Origin: Cardinalis cardinalis | Taxonomy: Eukaryota > Chordata > Aves > Passeriformes > Cardinalidae | DNA: 64,000 bases | Direction of reading: 5' to 3' | Assembly: GCA_014549065.1 (NCBI GenBank) | Contig: JACDOX010000388.1 | Coordinates: 294,405 to 358,404, forward strand | Part shown: positions 39,901-51,900 of the stretch, piece after piece | Numbering within the stretch: position 1 is the stretch's first letter | Layout of the letters: each line of letters starts with the position of its first letter | The notes under the pieces: model-generated | The model's database searches: none | Told to the model about the DNA's origin: nothing | Seen by the model: only the letters and a program-made list of their open reading frames with translations | Made by a program: the position numbers and the translations under genes

Positions 39901-42900
39901 GTACTGATATAAAAATACATGACAAAACCCTCCCGTGACTTGGTTCTGTGTGATACTGAGCTTGTCTTGAACTCAGCATTGCTTAATGTCATTTAAAAGG
40001 CAGATTTGGATTATGTCAAACCCTCAGATTCAATTGAAAAAGGCTACTTTAGCAACTGCGAGGAAAAACTCTCATCTTCATGTGAAGCAAGGCGAGAAAT
40101 GTGTATAAGGAGATGAAAACTCAGAGTTCTTGTGGATGATGTCTTGAAGGCTGAGATATTCAGTAGTATTCCAATGGGCTTTGAAACAGAGGCATGCTGA
40201 AAAAANCAGAAAGAGCTCTGCATAAATAGAGCTTTGGAAAATCTCTTTTGCTGTTTGGTATTTGAAGGGTTAATTTATGTTCTTTGNCTAAAAGAAAGGT
40301 TACAAGGTTCCCTTTTTACCTACAAGATACCTGCAGTGACATTTATAGTAATAACAATTCTTATCTCAACAGATAGTGAGTGGGTATCCATTTCTCAGGA
40401 ATTTGATGTTAGCCCAATTAAGACCACAAATTGGATAGACATTTTAAGAATGAGAGTGTTTAGCCATTGGAAGAGATTAAATCAGACATAATGAGTCAAA
40501 ATTTAATATTTGCCCAGAGCTGGTGTTCAGACAGAGGTTCCAGTTTTGGCTCAGAAATTACTGAGCCCTTTTGTCTTTAAGATCAACATAAATGATCTGG
40601 AAAATTTACCTGAAAGAAAAATCTTTCATTCAAGCACATTAAAATGGAGGACAAGTCTTCTTTTGTAGCTTTATGTAAAATGAGATGAAATATTTGATGT
40701 TCTGAATGATTGAATTTGGCTTCTGTACCAAGAAAAGGACAATCTAGTGACATTGCACAAACTTCCTTGCTGGAAACATTCTGTTTAACCTCATGCAGTT
40801 TTTCCACTCCAAATAAATTAATAATTANAAAGAGAGACAAAACCCAGGCTTTTGCCTTTGTGCCCAGTAATGGTATAAGAACTACAAAACCCAGAAGTGG
40901 TGAAAAAAGAGCTCTGAGCACGATAGAAGTTTGTCTTAGGGCATTTAAAAATTTTTAAATGCCCTAATTTATAGAAGCATTCAGCCTGGATGGGAAAGAG
41001 AAGGCTTCTTATGGCTTCAGGTGCAGGGGTAGTTATCAGGATGGTAGCTGGGATGTTGGATGCAATTCCTGTGGCATGGAGCCAGCTGACCTAGGGCTGG
41101 CAGAAGGTCACTGGGATGGCTGAACAGNCTCTTTTTTACAATGGGCTGTTTGACAAGGGCAGCTTGTGACAGGGCATGGGGGAATGACTTGGGACTGACA
41201 GAGGGTGGGTTTAGATTAGATATTAGGGAGAAATGTTTTACTGCCAGGGTGGTGAGGCACTGGCATGGGTTTTGCTGTGGCTGGAAGGGTTCAAGGCCAG
41301 GCTGAAAGGGGCCTGGAGCAAAAGGGGATAGTGGAAGGTGTCCCTGCCCATGGACAGGGATGATCTTGCAGGTCCCTTCCNACCCAGCCACTGTCCTGTG
41401 ATTCTGGTATTANGTAACCATTGTTACAATAAGTCTAATATTTTGAATTACATCTTTTAGTAATCAAATNCTGACTAGTCCTGAAGTGTTCAGCTGCTTG
41501 GTGTCTTGTAGAAGGGAGTCCATACACAGCCCCAAGTTAGTTTTTCCACTGCTCCCTGATGAGTGAGTCACTGCAGGATCCAGTGGCACACAGATAGGAT
41601 ATAAATGTGANATTTTAAGCCTGGTGTCTCAACCCATGTCCTCTGTAGGCTGAGGATTTCCAGCTGAGGACTCTTGCACTAAAGTTGGTAGTGAAAAGGC
41701 ATTGACCCTTTTGGTACNAGCTGCCAGCTCATCCCTGAGCCTGTTTTTAGCTGTGCCAGTGGGTTGGTGCTGGGCCCAGCTCTGCACGGCTGCTGGGAGG
41801 GACTGGGGACAGGAGTGAGGAAAGNTTTGGAAACCAGGAGCAGCAGAAAGATCTAAACAATTCACTTGAGACTAACAAAACTAGGTAGAGTTCCTGAGAT
41901 TGAAAGATCCCTGTCCTTATGAATGAACAGTATATGGGTGTCAGAAAGGTGGGAAGTCATTTTACAAAATGAAACAGTTGGCTTGTGCAACATAGAACAG
42001 TAANTTAAATTTTATTTATTTATTTATTATTTTGGGTAGCTATAACTTTCTTCGTGACTGAAAATTATGTTCTTACAGGCTTAGAAAAAAATTCCCTCTC
42101 TTTGACTTTTTGAAACAGTTACTTTCACTCTTGTTCTGTATCCATCTTGGGGGTAGTATTNTATTTTGGTTTCTCTTTCTTTAGAAATGAATTTAATAAT
42201 TTATTGAGAAATTANTCTAATGTTGAATGAATCTTAAATTTGCTTTTGAAATGATGACTTGTTAAGACTGTGCAAAATTCACTAAGGTTAAAAGGATTGC
42301 AAAAGTAGAAAAGATTTTATATTTTAAAGAGGCATAAGTCCATAAAATATGAAACCAGTTTGCCCACACTTTCAAACTTTCACTGGGAAATAAATGTGAT
42401 TGTTTCAACACTGTGAAAATGTGATAATTACTTAAATTTCAGTCATCCTACCCTGTAAAAACNTTCCAGTTCTTCATTTAGGCCAGATGTGAAGCAAACA
42501 TCATATTCTGCTTAGTGCTTAGGGTGCTGCCTCTGTGCTNCTCTGTGCTGGCATTCAAGAGATGCTCTGGTTTTATTGACCAAGAGTTTTCCCTGTAAGT
42601 CTGACATGTAAAATAAATTGACAGGATTTGTCTCAATAAATCCATTACCAGAGCAATGGGTGATTTCTGTTGTTCTGCTGTGTGCATTACCAAAAGCAGA
42701 TGCTGGAGTAACCCTATCCAGTTTTATAAATAGAATATACATTGAAGGTATGTACCAAATGCTCAGGGTGATTCATTTTGCCTTGAATATAGTACAGTGA
42801 TCATGAATTTGATGATGCAAGAGTAAAAACAAAAACACAATGAGAAAGGAAGGACTGTGAGGTTTTCTGAGCAGTATCCTGAGGAACCTGGTACTTTCTG

Positions 42901-45900
42901 TTGTTGAGTCATAACTTTGAAGTACAGATATGGCTCCTGGCTTTAGCTCTGTTTAAAGAACTTNAAATTTTCACAAGTTTGCAGCTTACACTAAATATTT
43001 GTAGAATTGCATCTGTAAAGAACATGGGGAGTCTNTGCTCCAGCTCTGAAGGAAAGCCCATCTGAAGGAAAGTCAACTGTATCCATGTATAAAAAATTTC
43101 TTCATTGTTTTATGAATTTCTAAAGCTTATACTAACTGTGTTCAAAGTCCTGTGGTCTTGTACAGCTCCACTTCAGCCATGATTAAGCTTTCAGCTAGGC
43201 TTTGTTTAGGGAGAAGAGGACATATTTTTAAANGCCAGATTCAGCCAGCTGACAGGTGTTCACAAGTCTGTTCTGAAATGTCTCCTGACAGGGGTGTGAC
43301 CATCTCTTCAACTGTATCCCTTCCAGTGTCCATTTGGTCTTAAAAGTAGCTATTCAAAACATACGTATAAAACCATTCTGTCTGGCTAAAAATAACACAT
43401 ATTTTTGCTCTTCCTTGATCTCTGTCCTGTTTATAAGAGTCTTCATNTATTTGAAGGCTTAAAATGTCTCCCTTCAGCCTTTTCTCTTCTAGACTAAGCA
43501 ATCTTTATTACTCCATCCTTTTTCTTATAGGTTCCTTGTGATAAATCCCTTTAATGTGATAAATCTCTTTTATGTCTTGATGGTCTCTACTGGCCCCTTT
43601 CCAATCTGTTAGTCTCTTTTAGAGGGGTGCTGGAGCTGGACACAGAAGTCCACCTGATGCCTTATTTTGCTGCTGAACAGCATGGAGTAAAGTTCTTTGT
43701 CTTCTATCCTATGATTCTCCAAACCTCTGATTCCATATGTGATGCTCCTAAAGCATTTCTGAGTGACATTTGTATTCCTTTAGTGCCACATTATGGAGTG
43801 TGCAGCTGCATTCTGCTGGGACTCCTTTTGCTGCAGTGAAGTTGCACAGTTGTTGTTTGACCTTTTAAATTTAGGCATTCTATTTCTTCTTTCTCAGCAC
43901 ACACCTCTTCATTCAGCCTCAGTGAATGAAGTCTTACTGTCTCAAGTTTATTTCTCCAATTTACCAAATGTATTAATGCTGAGAAATTCCCCTGACATAA
44001 GGCTCCTGCCTTGTGTCAGAAGGTGACCCTTGTATGAATCATTAGTGTCAAACAAAATACTCATCTTTGGCCAGCTGAGAGATATGTGTATCCTGGGGTA
44101 TTGTCTGCACCCTTTCACTCTTCTAATCAAAGATGCTTTTGAAAGATTGGCTCATNTCAGTAAATCCTCAGTGACATATTTATATTGGGTGTGTGCCCAT
44201 CAAACAGCTTAAAGACAGTCAGGAAATAGCAAGCAGCATGGCATGTTTATAGGGCGAGATATGAGTCTGCAGTGAATCATATTTGTGCTTAATTTTACAA
44301 CTGTTCAGCTGGCTGAATCTGGCATTTAAAAATATGTCTTCTTCTACCTAGACAAAGCCTGGCTGAAGGGTTAATCGTGGCTGAAGTGGAGCTTTACAAG
44401 ACCACAGAACTTTGAACATAGTTGGTATAAGCTTTAGAAATACATAAAATGAGGCAAAAATGTATTTAAACGAAGTTTCAGGGAAAAAAATACCCTAAAA
44501 ATATTAACCAGTGACATGTTCTTAACAGTACAGCTCATGAGGATAAAGATCCTGAGCTTTGAAGTAAAATTTAACCTTGAGAAGCAGCTTCTTGCCCAGT
44601 GTACATCTGCATGGCTGCGTTGGAGGTGGTGGAACCACGTTAATTTATACCAGCTGAAAAGTTGGTCCAGCATTTCATGGCCTTTGCAGTGCCTACATGT
44701 TTCNTTTTAAAATAAATACTTACAATTTCTCATAAATTTATTGTTGGGTGCAGTGTGCCAGAAAAACAGCCGTGGAAACAAAGGTTCACTATTAAATCAT
44801 GGGAAAGGAAAGAGCAGTGGCGCTACGTCCCAGACTTCCCCAAATGCCAGCATGTTTCTACCACCTCTGTAGAAGCCCCTTCCCCTTGGGTAGGAGCACT
44901 TTCAGCCTCTCTGGGCCCTTCCATTTGTGGCTTCTCTGCTGAGCCTTTTGGCTCTTCCTCATCCATAACCAAGTATTCCTGAAGAATCTGTGACTGGCAG
45001 CAGAGAACTGAAAGGAAGAGGACCCCACCATGAGTTGCAGTTTGTGTCTGTCATTTGGTTTTGATACAAATGGACAATATTTCCTGACTGCAATTCTCAG
45101 CCCACTGATTTTCATAGTGCCTGTTTTCATACAACCTGCAAGAGAGATGTGTCAGAGCAAGCTGCTAACTGTACATATAGTCCACTTGAAGTATAAAGTC
45201 TAATGAAAGACTCCATAAACAGCTTCCTGCCTGGAATTCATTAATGCTTTTGAATAAGTCTGTTATGAGAAATCTTGGGGGATTAAATTGTACAAATAGT
45301 CAGAAGGAAATGGAGAAGAATGAACAAGAATGGTATTTGTCTAGTATAAAATGGAGCATGCAACTTGTTTTGAATGGCACAGTAAACTTGGTTTCATTAT
45401 TTTTGTGATCATCTAACTGGTATGTGCTCAATAGAGGTCCCTCCAACCTTTTTTAGGCATTCATGTCAACAGCNTTTTGAATTTTACAGTAGCTAAACAA
45501 AAACAACAAGGAATTCAAATGTCTTAGTTGGTTATGGCGAGACAATGAGAAAAGGGGCTGCCTGTGCTCCAGTTTTATTTCCCCTCACCTCAGCAAAAAT
45601 GCTGAGTCTTGGCTAAGTGAGCTAGCCAACAGCAGAGCCCTTGTTCCATGTGCTGGAGCTCTGTGTGAATGGAGGCAGCTTGACAGAAATGTGGAAGTTG
45701 AGTTTCTGACATACCCCTGGGCTTTGGTGAGGGCTTTCAGGGATAGAGCACATTTCTGTGAATGCCTGGAACTGCTGTTGGAGTTACACAGTTTGCAGCA
45801 CTGGGATTGAAGAAGTAGATATGATGGAAGGGAAGAAAAATGTCATGGAGTAAAGGTAATTTTCCTGTTGTGTTACAGTGAATTTAATCACCTTTAAAGG

Positions 45901-48900
45901 GAAAATCAGTGGGCAGAAGTTGAAGNAAACAATTCTTCTCAGTTAGAAAGGGTCCTGAGCAACCTGGTGTAGTGGAAGGTGCTCCTGCCCACGGCAGGGA
46001 GGTGATCTTTAAGGTCTCTTCCAATGTAGTTCCAGCTGTGATTCTAAGGTTTCATCCTCAGCAAAGCAAAAATGTTCCCTATTCAGGCTTTTCTCAGGTT
46101 ATACAGAATTTCCCTATTTTTAAAAAATAATTTCTGTTGGGTTTTTTTGTGGTCCAGAATAGAAGAGAGAACAGAAAGCTCCAGCTATCCTGTGGGTGGA
46201 GGCCATGCCCACCCCTCAATGGTAGCTCAGCCAGTGTCTTCCTGCCAGCTGCAGTTCTCCCAGTGCTACAATGGAAATTGAAATGGAAATTTCTGTGGGC
46301 CACAAGAGTTGTGCTTATTTTNAGGAGGGACTGAGTGCCAGGTTGCTCTTGTTGGGAATGTTCTCTTCTACCTGCTTGTGGTTTGGGTTNTGGAAAGGTT
46401 GGGATTTTTATAGTTGGCTCCTGGCAGGAATGCAGACATTTCCATGCTTACAGTGTTTGATAAATGATCATTGGAGAAGAGAACAACTCAGCTAAGAAGT
46501 TCTTCTCTGTAGGACTTTATGTATAGTGCTTTAAAGGAGAGTCTTCTGGTGGGTGGATGGGAAGGGTCAAGATTCACCATTTATTCTTCCAGATGGGAAA
46601 TGATGAAACTGCCACAGTGGTTTCTGCAGTTCTGACACTGTTTCTGTCATAAAGCAGAGCTGCTTTTATTTCCTAAATTAGAATCTGGTTGTGGATTTGC
46701 TTTCACATCTGTTATCTAATCTATAGGCTGGACTAAAAGATATTTCTCTTCATAAGAACTTTTCCCATAGTTCTGAAATAAAAAAAATAAAAGTTTGTTC
46801 ATTCAAAAATGGGTAAAAAATGCTTTTAAGTTCTTGACCCTCTTAAGGAGAGTAACTATGAGAACATCCTTTGTCTATGTGTTGCCTTTCATGCTTATAA
46901 TGATGGATTTTGAAAGTTTTCAGTTATAGCAAATCAAAGTCCACTTACTTAGAGTGAACATGACAAATGATGGGAAATTGCATATATTTTCTCCTGACCT
47001 TATTATAACATAAGCTCTCAAAGAGTTCTGTGGAAGAATTAAATCATAAGCTTTCAGATTCTTTTTTTTTCTTCTTCACACANGGGTGGGTTTGCAGATG
47101 CAGCTCAGTCATTGCAGGAGCAGCTGAAATCAGATTTACCCATGCTACAGTGTGTATTGGCATTGGAACTGGACCACCAACATCTTTTTTAACAGGAACA
47201 CTAGGAACAAAATAGATTTCAGGCCAAGATTTGACTTTGAAAAGAGGAAAGTGATCATTATTTATTGTAGACTGTAGCTTGAGTTTGAAAACATTTCTTT
47301 TATAGTCAGTTTTAGTTAATGCAGGTTGCTGAAGAAAGAAAATACCTCCCTCACAAAGGAACACATGGGAAATAATAAGCTTATTAACTGAATGCATGAA
47401 ACCTGCTCCCCTTTTCATGAAAGAAGGGTCTATGCTATGCTGAATAAAACTTTCCCCTCTGCATGCTGATGTGTGCTCCACGAATTGATGTTGCTGCTTC
47501 ATTAGGAAACCCAGCATTTGAAGCTGCATTCTGGCAGCAGAACTCCTTTTGCTTACCAAACTTGGCCAGAGGAGTAAAAGAGCCAGCACTTGTTCGTAAG
47601 GCAGAAGCAGAGAGTCTGAAAAACTGAAGTTTTCTTAAGCTGGAGCAATTTTTTATGTGTTTTAGGGCGAACCTTTAATTTCTTGCAGTGACTGTGTATG
47701 GTGCAATGTAATAAATCACTTGAGGATGTTCAATTTCTAATTTCACTGTATTTGACCCAAGTACAAATCAGAATCCATCACAGCTGTGTAAGAAAGTACC
47801 TTCTTTCCTTTCCCAAAGATTTGCTGCTTAACTGTAGACTTTGTGAATATTTTTTATTCATTTCAGTTTCATAGCATCCAGTATTCACAGAATTCACTTT
47901 GTGGAAAACGTTAGGTAGACACTCTGAAAATTACATTACTGTTGCAATATATTCTATTTTTTTAATGTTACAGTCATGGTATTGTCCTAATTCTGGTTTC
48001 TCTGACATGTCTGTAAATGGAGCTGCACTGTGCTCCTCCTACGCCACTGGCAACAGAAGCAAAATTCACTTCCAGACAGGAGGGTGGATGTGGGAGTTTG
48101 GGACAAAGAGAGCGTTGTGTTTATAAACAAATAAACTGGGAAAAACATATTTTAGTCAGTGACCAAACATAAATAAATAGATTTCCTGAAAATGTTAAAA
48201 AATAATTAAACAAGAAGAGAAATTGGAAAGTTTTGGATTTTGCTGGGAAATAAATTTTGAGCAATGCTTTGGGATTTGGAAAACAAGCCATTNCACTTGA
48301 TCCAAGCCAAGCATCTTTTCCCAGAGGTCTGTGAACTGGAGCATTCATCTGTGCTGTTAGGATGTAGTTGAGGTCCCAAATCAAGCAACCCCTTCCATTC
48401 GCTTCCAGAAGAAAGTTGTGGAGCTGGTCAGAGCCCTGTTTTGATGTGGTGGCCTCTGCTCATTGTCTGAGACAGGGTCAGGCTCCTCAGCCAGCTTATG
48501 GACCTGGCTCTCAGGTCCCTCCTGTCCCAGGTGAGTGACTTTGTGTAGGCTCTGAGTGCTGGGGAATGCAGGCTGGCTTTGTCCATCCCATGCACACGTT
48601 TCCTGTATTGTTCTCAAACTGTTGTGAAGTACCTGTTTGAGAAGGCAGATTTCTTTCCTAAGAAATCTGCTCATTTGTNTGCGTGCTCAGACCACCAGCT
48701 GAGTTTTTGTGCCTGCATATGTTGTACTAACAGGGTGTACAACCAGTTCTTCTACTTTATAGACACAGCCCTTACTGGTCATTTTTATTTTGTCACCCTT
48801 CTATGCCCCAGTCCTGTTTTTCTGAGCAAGTGAAGGCTTCCTTGCCCATATTGCTCAGAGCATTGGGTCCCTCCCAGGACCTGGCTGTAAATCCATCCTA

Positions 48901-51900
48901 GGCATGCTCATGAATCCCAGACAGCTATGATGATTTCTGGGCATGGCTGTTCTTTGTGCTGAGATTTGTTTAGCATGATGAGGCCAGAAGACGTGGATTC
49001 AGAACTTCGTGTTGAAAGTACTGTCAATCTCCAGTTCCTGTAGCAATATCTCAATATTGAGATGGGCTAGTACTATTTAAAAAAATAATCTATACAAATT
49101 AACTGTACAATATGCACAGTTGGGATTTTCATGAAGCTTTCACTTCATTGCTGGACGTCTTCTGTGGAAGGCAGGCTGAGACAAAGGCTTTCTTGTTCTG
49201 AGTGTGCAAAAGGGGCCTGGTGCGGTGTGGGGATGGGAAGTAGACTGTGATGAGCAGGAGGACTTCAGGAAATGAAAACAAAAACAAAGAAGCAGTGTAN
49301 GGTAAGAGGCATGAAGGAGAGAGCAGTGGTGCAGCTTCTGGAAGCAGAGTGAGGAACTCTGCTGGCAGCTTGTGAAGAGGTTGTCACCTTCCTTCCTCTC
49401 TGTGCCTGTGTCAGGGCACTGTGTCAGGTCACTGCTGCTGCTCACACTGGAGGTCACTGGGACTCCTCCCACAGTGGTGGAATCCCTGGAAGGGCTCAAA
49501 GGAAGGTGTCGCTGGGGTCCTTAGGGATGTGGTTGTGGTGGGCTTGGCAGTCCGGTGTTAATGGTTGGGCTCGATCTTGGTCATCTTTTCCAACCTTAAT
49601 GATTCTCTGATTCCTGTGCCATTATCTTTCTGGTCCTCCTTAACACAGTGGGTTGAATTCAGCAGGCTTGAGCAGAGCAGCAAGAGGCCAGATATCACTG
49701 TTTGAGATATTTGGTGGCATGATTTTCCTTCTGTGTCAAACAGGAGCAATACCCTGGAAGTCAGCAGGCTGGCACAAGCTTAAAAGCAGCGTGACTCCTG
49801 TCTGTGTCTGTAACCCAGCTCCTGATTCCTTCCAGCTCCATGTGGNTACTTGGCCATAGGAAAAGGACTAGCAAAACCAGCCAGTATAATAGTCAGTTAC
49901 TGGATAAGAGTCCTGGAAACCTTCTGTCTTCAGTAATAGTTTTAAAAGTATCATTAGTTCCTGCTATTGCACTTTGTCCATAACCATGTGAAATGGCTGA
50001 GTTTTTTATTAAGGAGTCTCTAATACTGTTAGAAACTCAATTCTGTGCTAAGTCAGGAAGATGTATGTGACTTAAATCTTCAGTAGATCTGGTTTGGATC
50101 AGAGGAGGGAGGTTAACAGAGCCGTATCTTCACTGAGCAACTGAAAGTGAAGTAAAACAGTCCCTGTGTGGCTGCAGCAGCTCGTGATTTACAGGGCTGG
50201 ATTCACAGGGCTGCTCCTGCTGCCGAGAACGCACGCTCTCCACTGCTGTTGATTTTTGAATTAAAAAAATGCAGCTCTGTACACAGTTTACTTTCGTGCT
50301 AGAGGGCAGGGAAATATAGGTAAGAGCCGTTAATCCCCAGCAGGCTGCTGGGCAGGCGAAGAGACACAGATGACAAAATTTAATTGGAAACATGAGCAGT
50401 TTAACAGAAAACATATTTGTGATAATTGAGAGAGTAACATCTCCGAAAGGGAAACTCTGCAAAGAGGAACTGATTCAGAGGAGAAGTGGCCACTGGTAGG
50501 TGAGTGTGATTTTTCAAGCTCTCTTTANGCTCGGAATTAATTTCTTAATAAGAACAAATGGCATTAGAAGGAACTAACTAAATAATAAATTTGTTTTCTC
50601 GGTGGGGGAGGGCTGTACAGTTACTGCCACAAGTTTCTCTTACAGCTGAATTAGGATATGTGGTAGTACTTAATTTATGTTCTTTACAAAAGGGTACAAT
50701 TGGCTTTATGTTTGTACGTGAGTTTTCTCCTACCTTTGCATTGTGAAGATATTACCACCCCCACCCCTAATAACTGAAAGGACTTTAGTTTTACTTTTTT
50801 CCTTACTCCTGCATTTTTTTATGTTTGAGGTTTTTCTAAGAATCNAACTTGGACAGCGAGTATTTTGCCAGAAACAGAGGGAACCCTTAGTTACAAAATA
50901 GTGCTGTGTTCTTGCTAATGAAAACGTATTGTGAACTTAATAAGGGAGAGCACATTGCAGAACACATTTTGGTTTGAATTGGATGAGATTCTTTTTCTTC
51001 CTTCTTTTCCTTGAAACAGCAAGTAAATGTAAATTATACAGTAGGAGCTCGTTGCTGCTCTGCTGGGTAGGAAAAGAAAGCTGGCTTTTATTTTCTCNGA
51101 GATTCACTGATATTGAAAACACTGATGTGTCTTTTTAATGTTATCAGTGTGAAATTCTTGGTGTTTCATTACAGAAAGAAACTCACAGTAACTCTAATAC
51201 CAGGTACTACCGTGTTGATTTATTGGGTTGTTTTCTGTGTTTTTTTTCCAGAGCCTGCAGACAGCACGGCCCCCCAGCCCACAGGAATGAATGAAAATGT
51301 CTCATCCTCAGTTCAAAGCTGCGGCAGTGCTGTTCCTTGCAATAACTCCTCAGCCATCCCTCAGCCCAGCTCTGCTATTAAACCTTGGCGCAGCAAGTCC
51401 CTCAGTGCCAAGCACACAGCGACGTCTTCCATGCTGTCCGTGAAGCAGCCGGCAGCGGAGCCTCCAAAGCCTCCCTCGGAAATCGCCAAAGCAGCTCCCA
51501 ACAGTCAGAAATCCATGCTGGAAAAACTAAAACTCTTCAACAGCAAGGGGGGTTCCAAAGCAGGAGTGTCCGGGACAACGCCGGAGTGTCCGGGCTCTCG
51601 GGACAACAGCTGTGAGAGGCTGGAGGCGCTTCTCAGCTTTGAGGAGAGCGAAGAAATCGATGCCACCAACCAGAGTGNGAACAACCCGGGATCGATGTCC
51701 AGCAGCCCCAAAATTGCACTCAAGGGAATCGCACAAAGGACTTTCAGCCGCGCGCTGACTAATAAGAAAAGTTCTCCAAAGGGTAATGAGAAGGAGAAAG
51801 AGAAACAAAAAGAGAAAGAAAAGGATAAAAGTAAAGACATTACAAAGAGAACATCCATCACCGAGAAGCTGGAGCTGAAGGAGGAACCTAAAGAAGAACA

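Larger units (their letters stand above)
34565..51251 (+). other. NAV2: Intron F-G (largest)
   Basis: 16,687 nt. It holds the TTTTA/TTTCA array (38937-39047), a 32-bp palindrome (40936-40967), CR1 fragments (41164-41408, 43430-43700, 45945-46053, 49460-49615), a TTTA run near 42010-42030 and the 181-codon antisense open frame 47044-47589. No exon was recognised. The acceptor is a long T-run then CCAG. Confidence 0.8.

Noticed and set aside
51113..51251. ATG upstream of exon G as an internal translation start
   Set aside because: The sequence is T-rich intron with a pyrimidine tract and acceptor; the frame is open only by chance, and exon F joins in phase.
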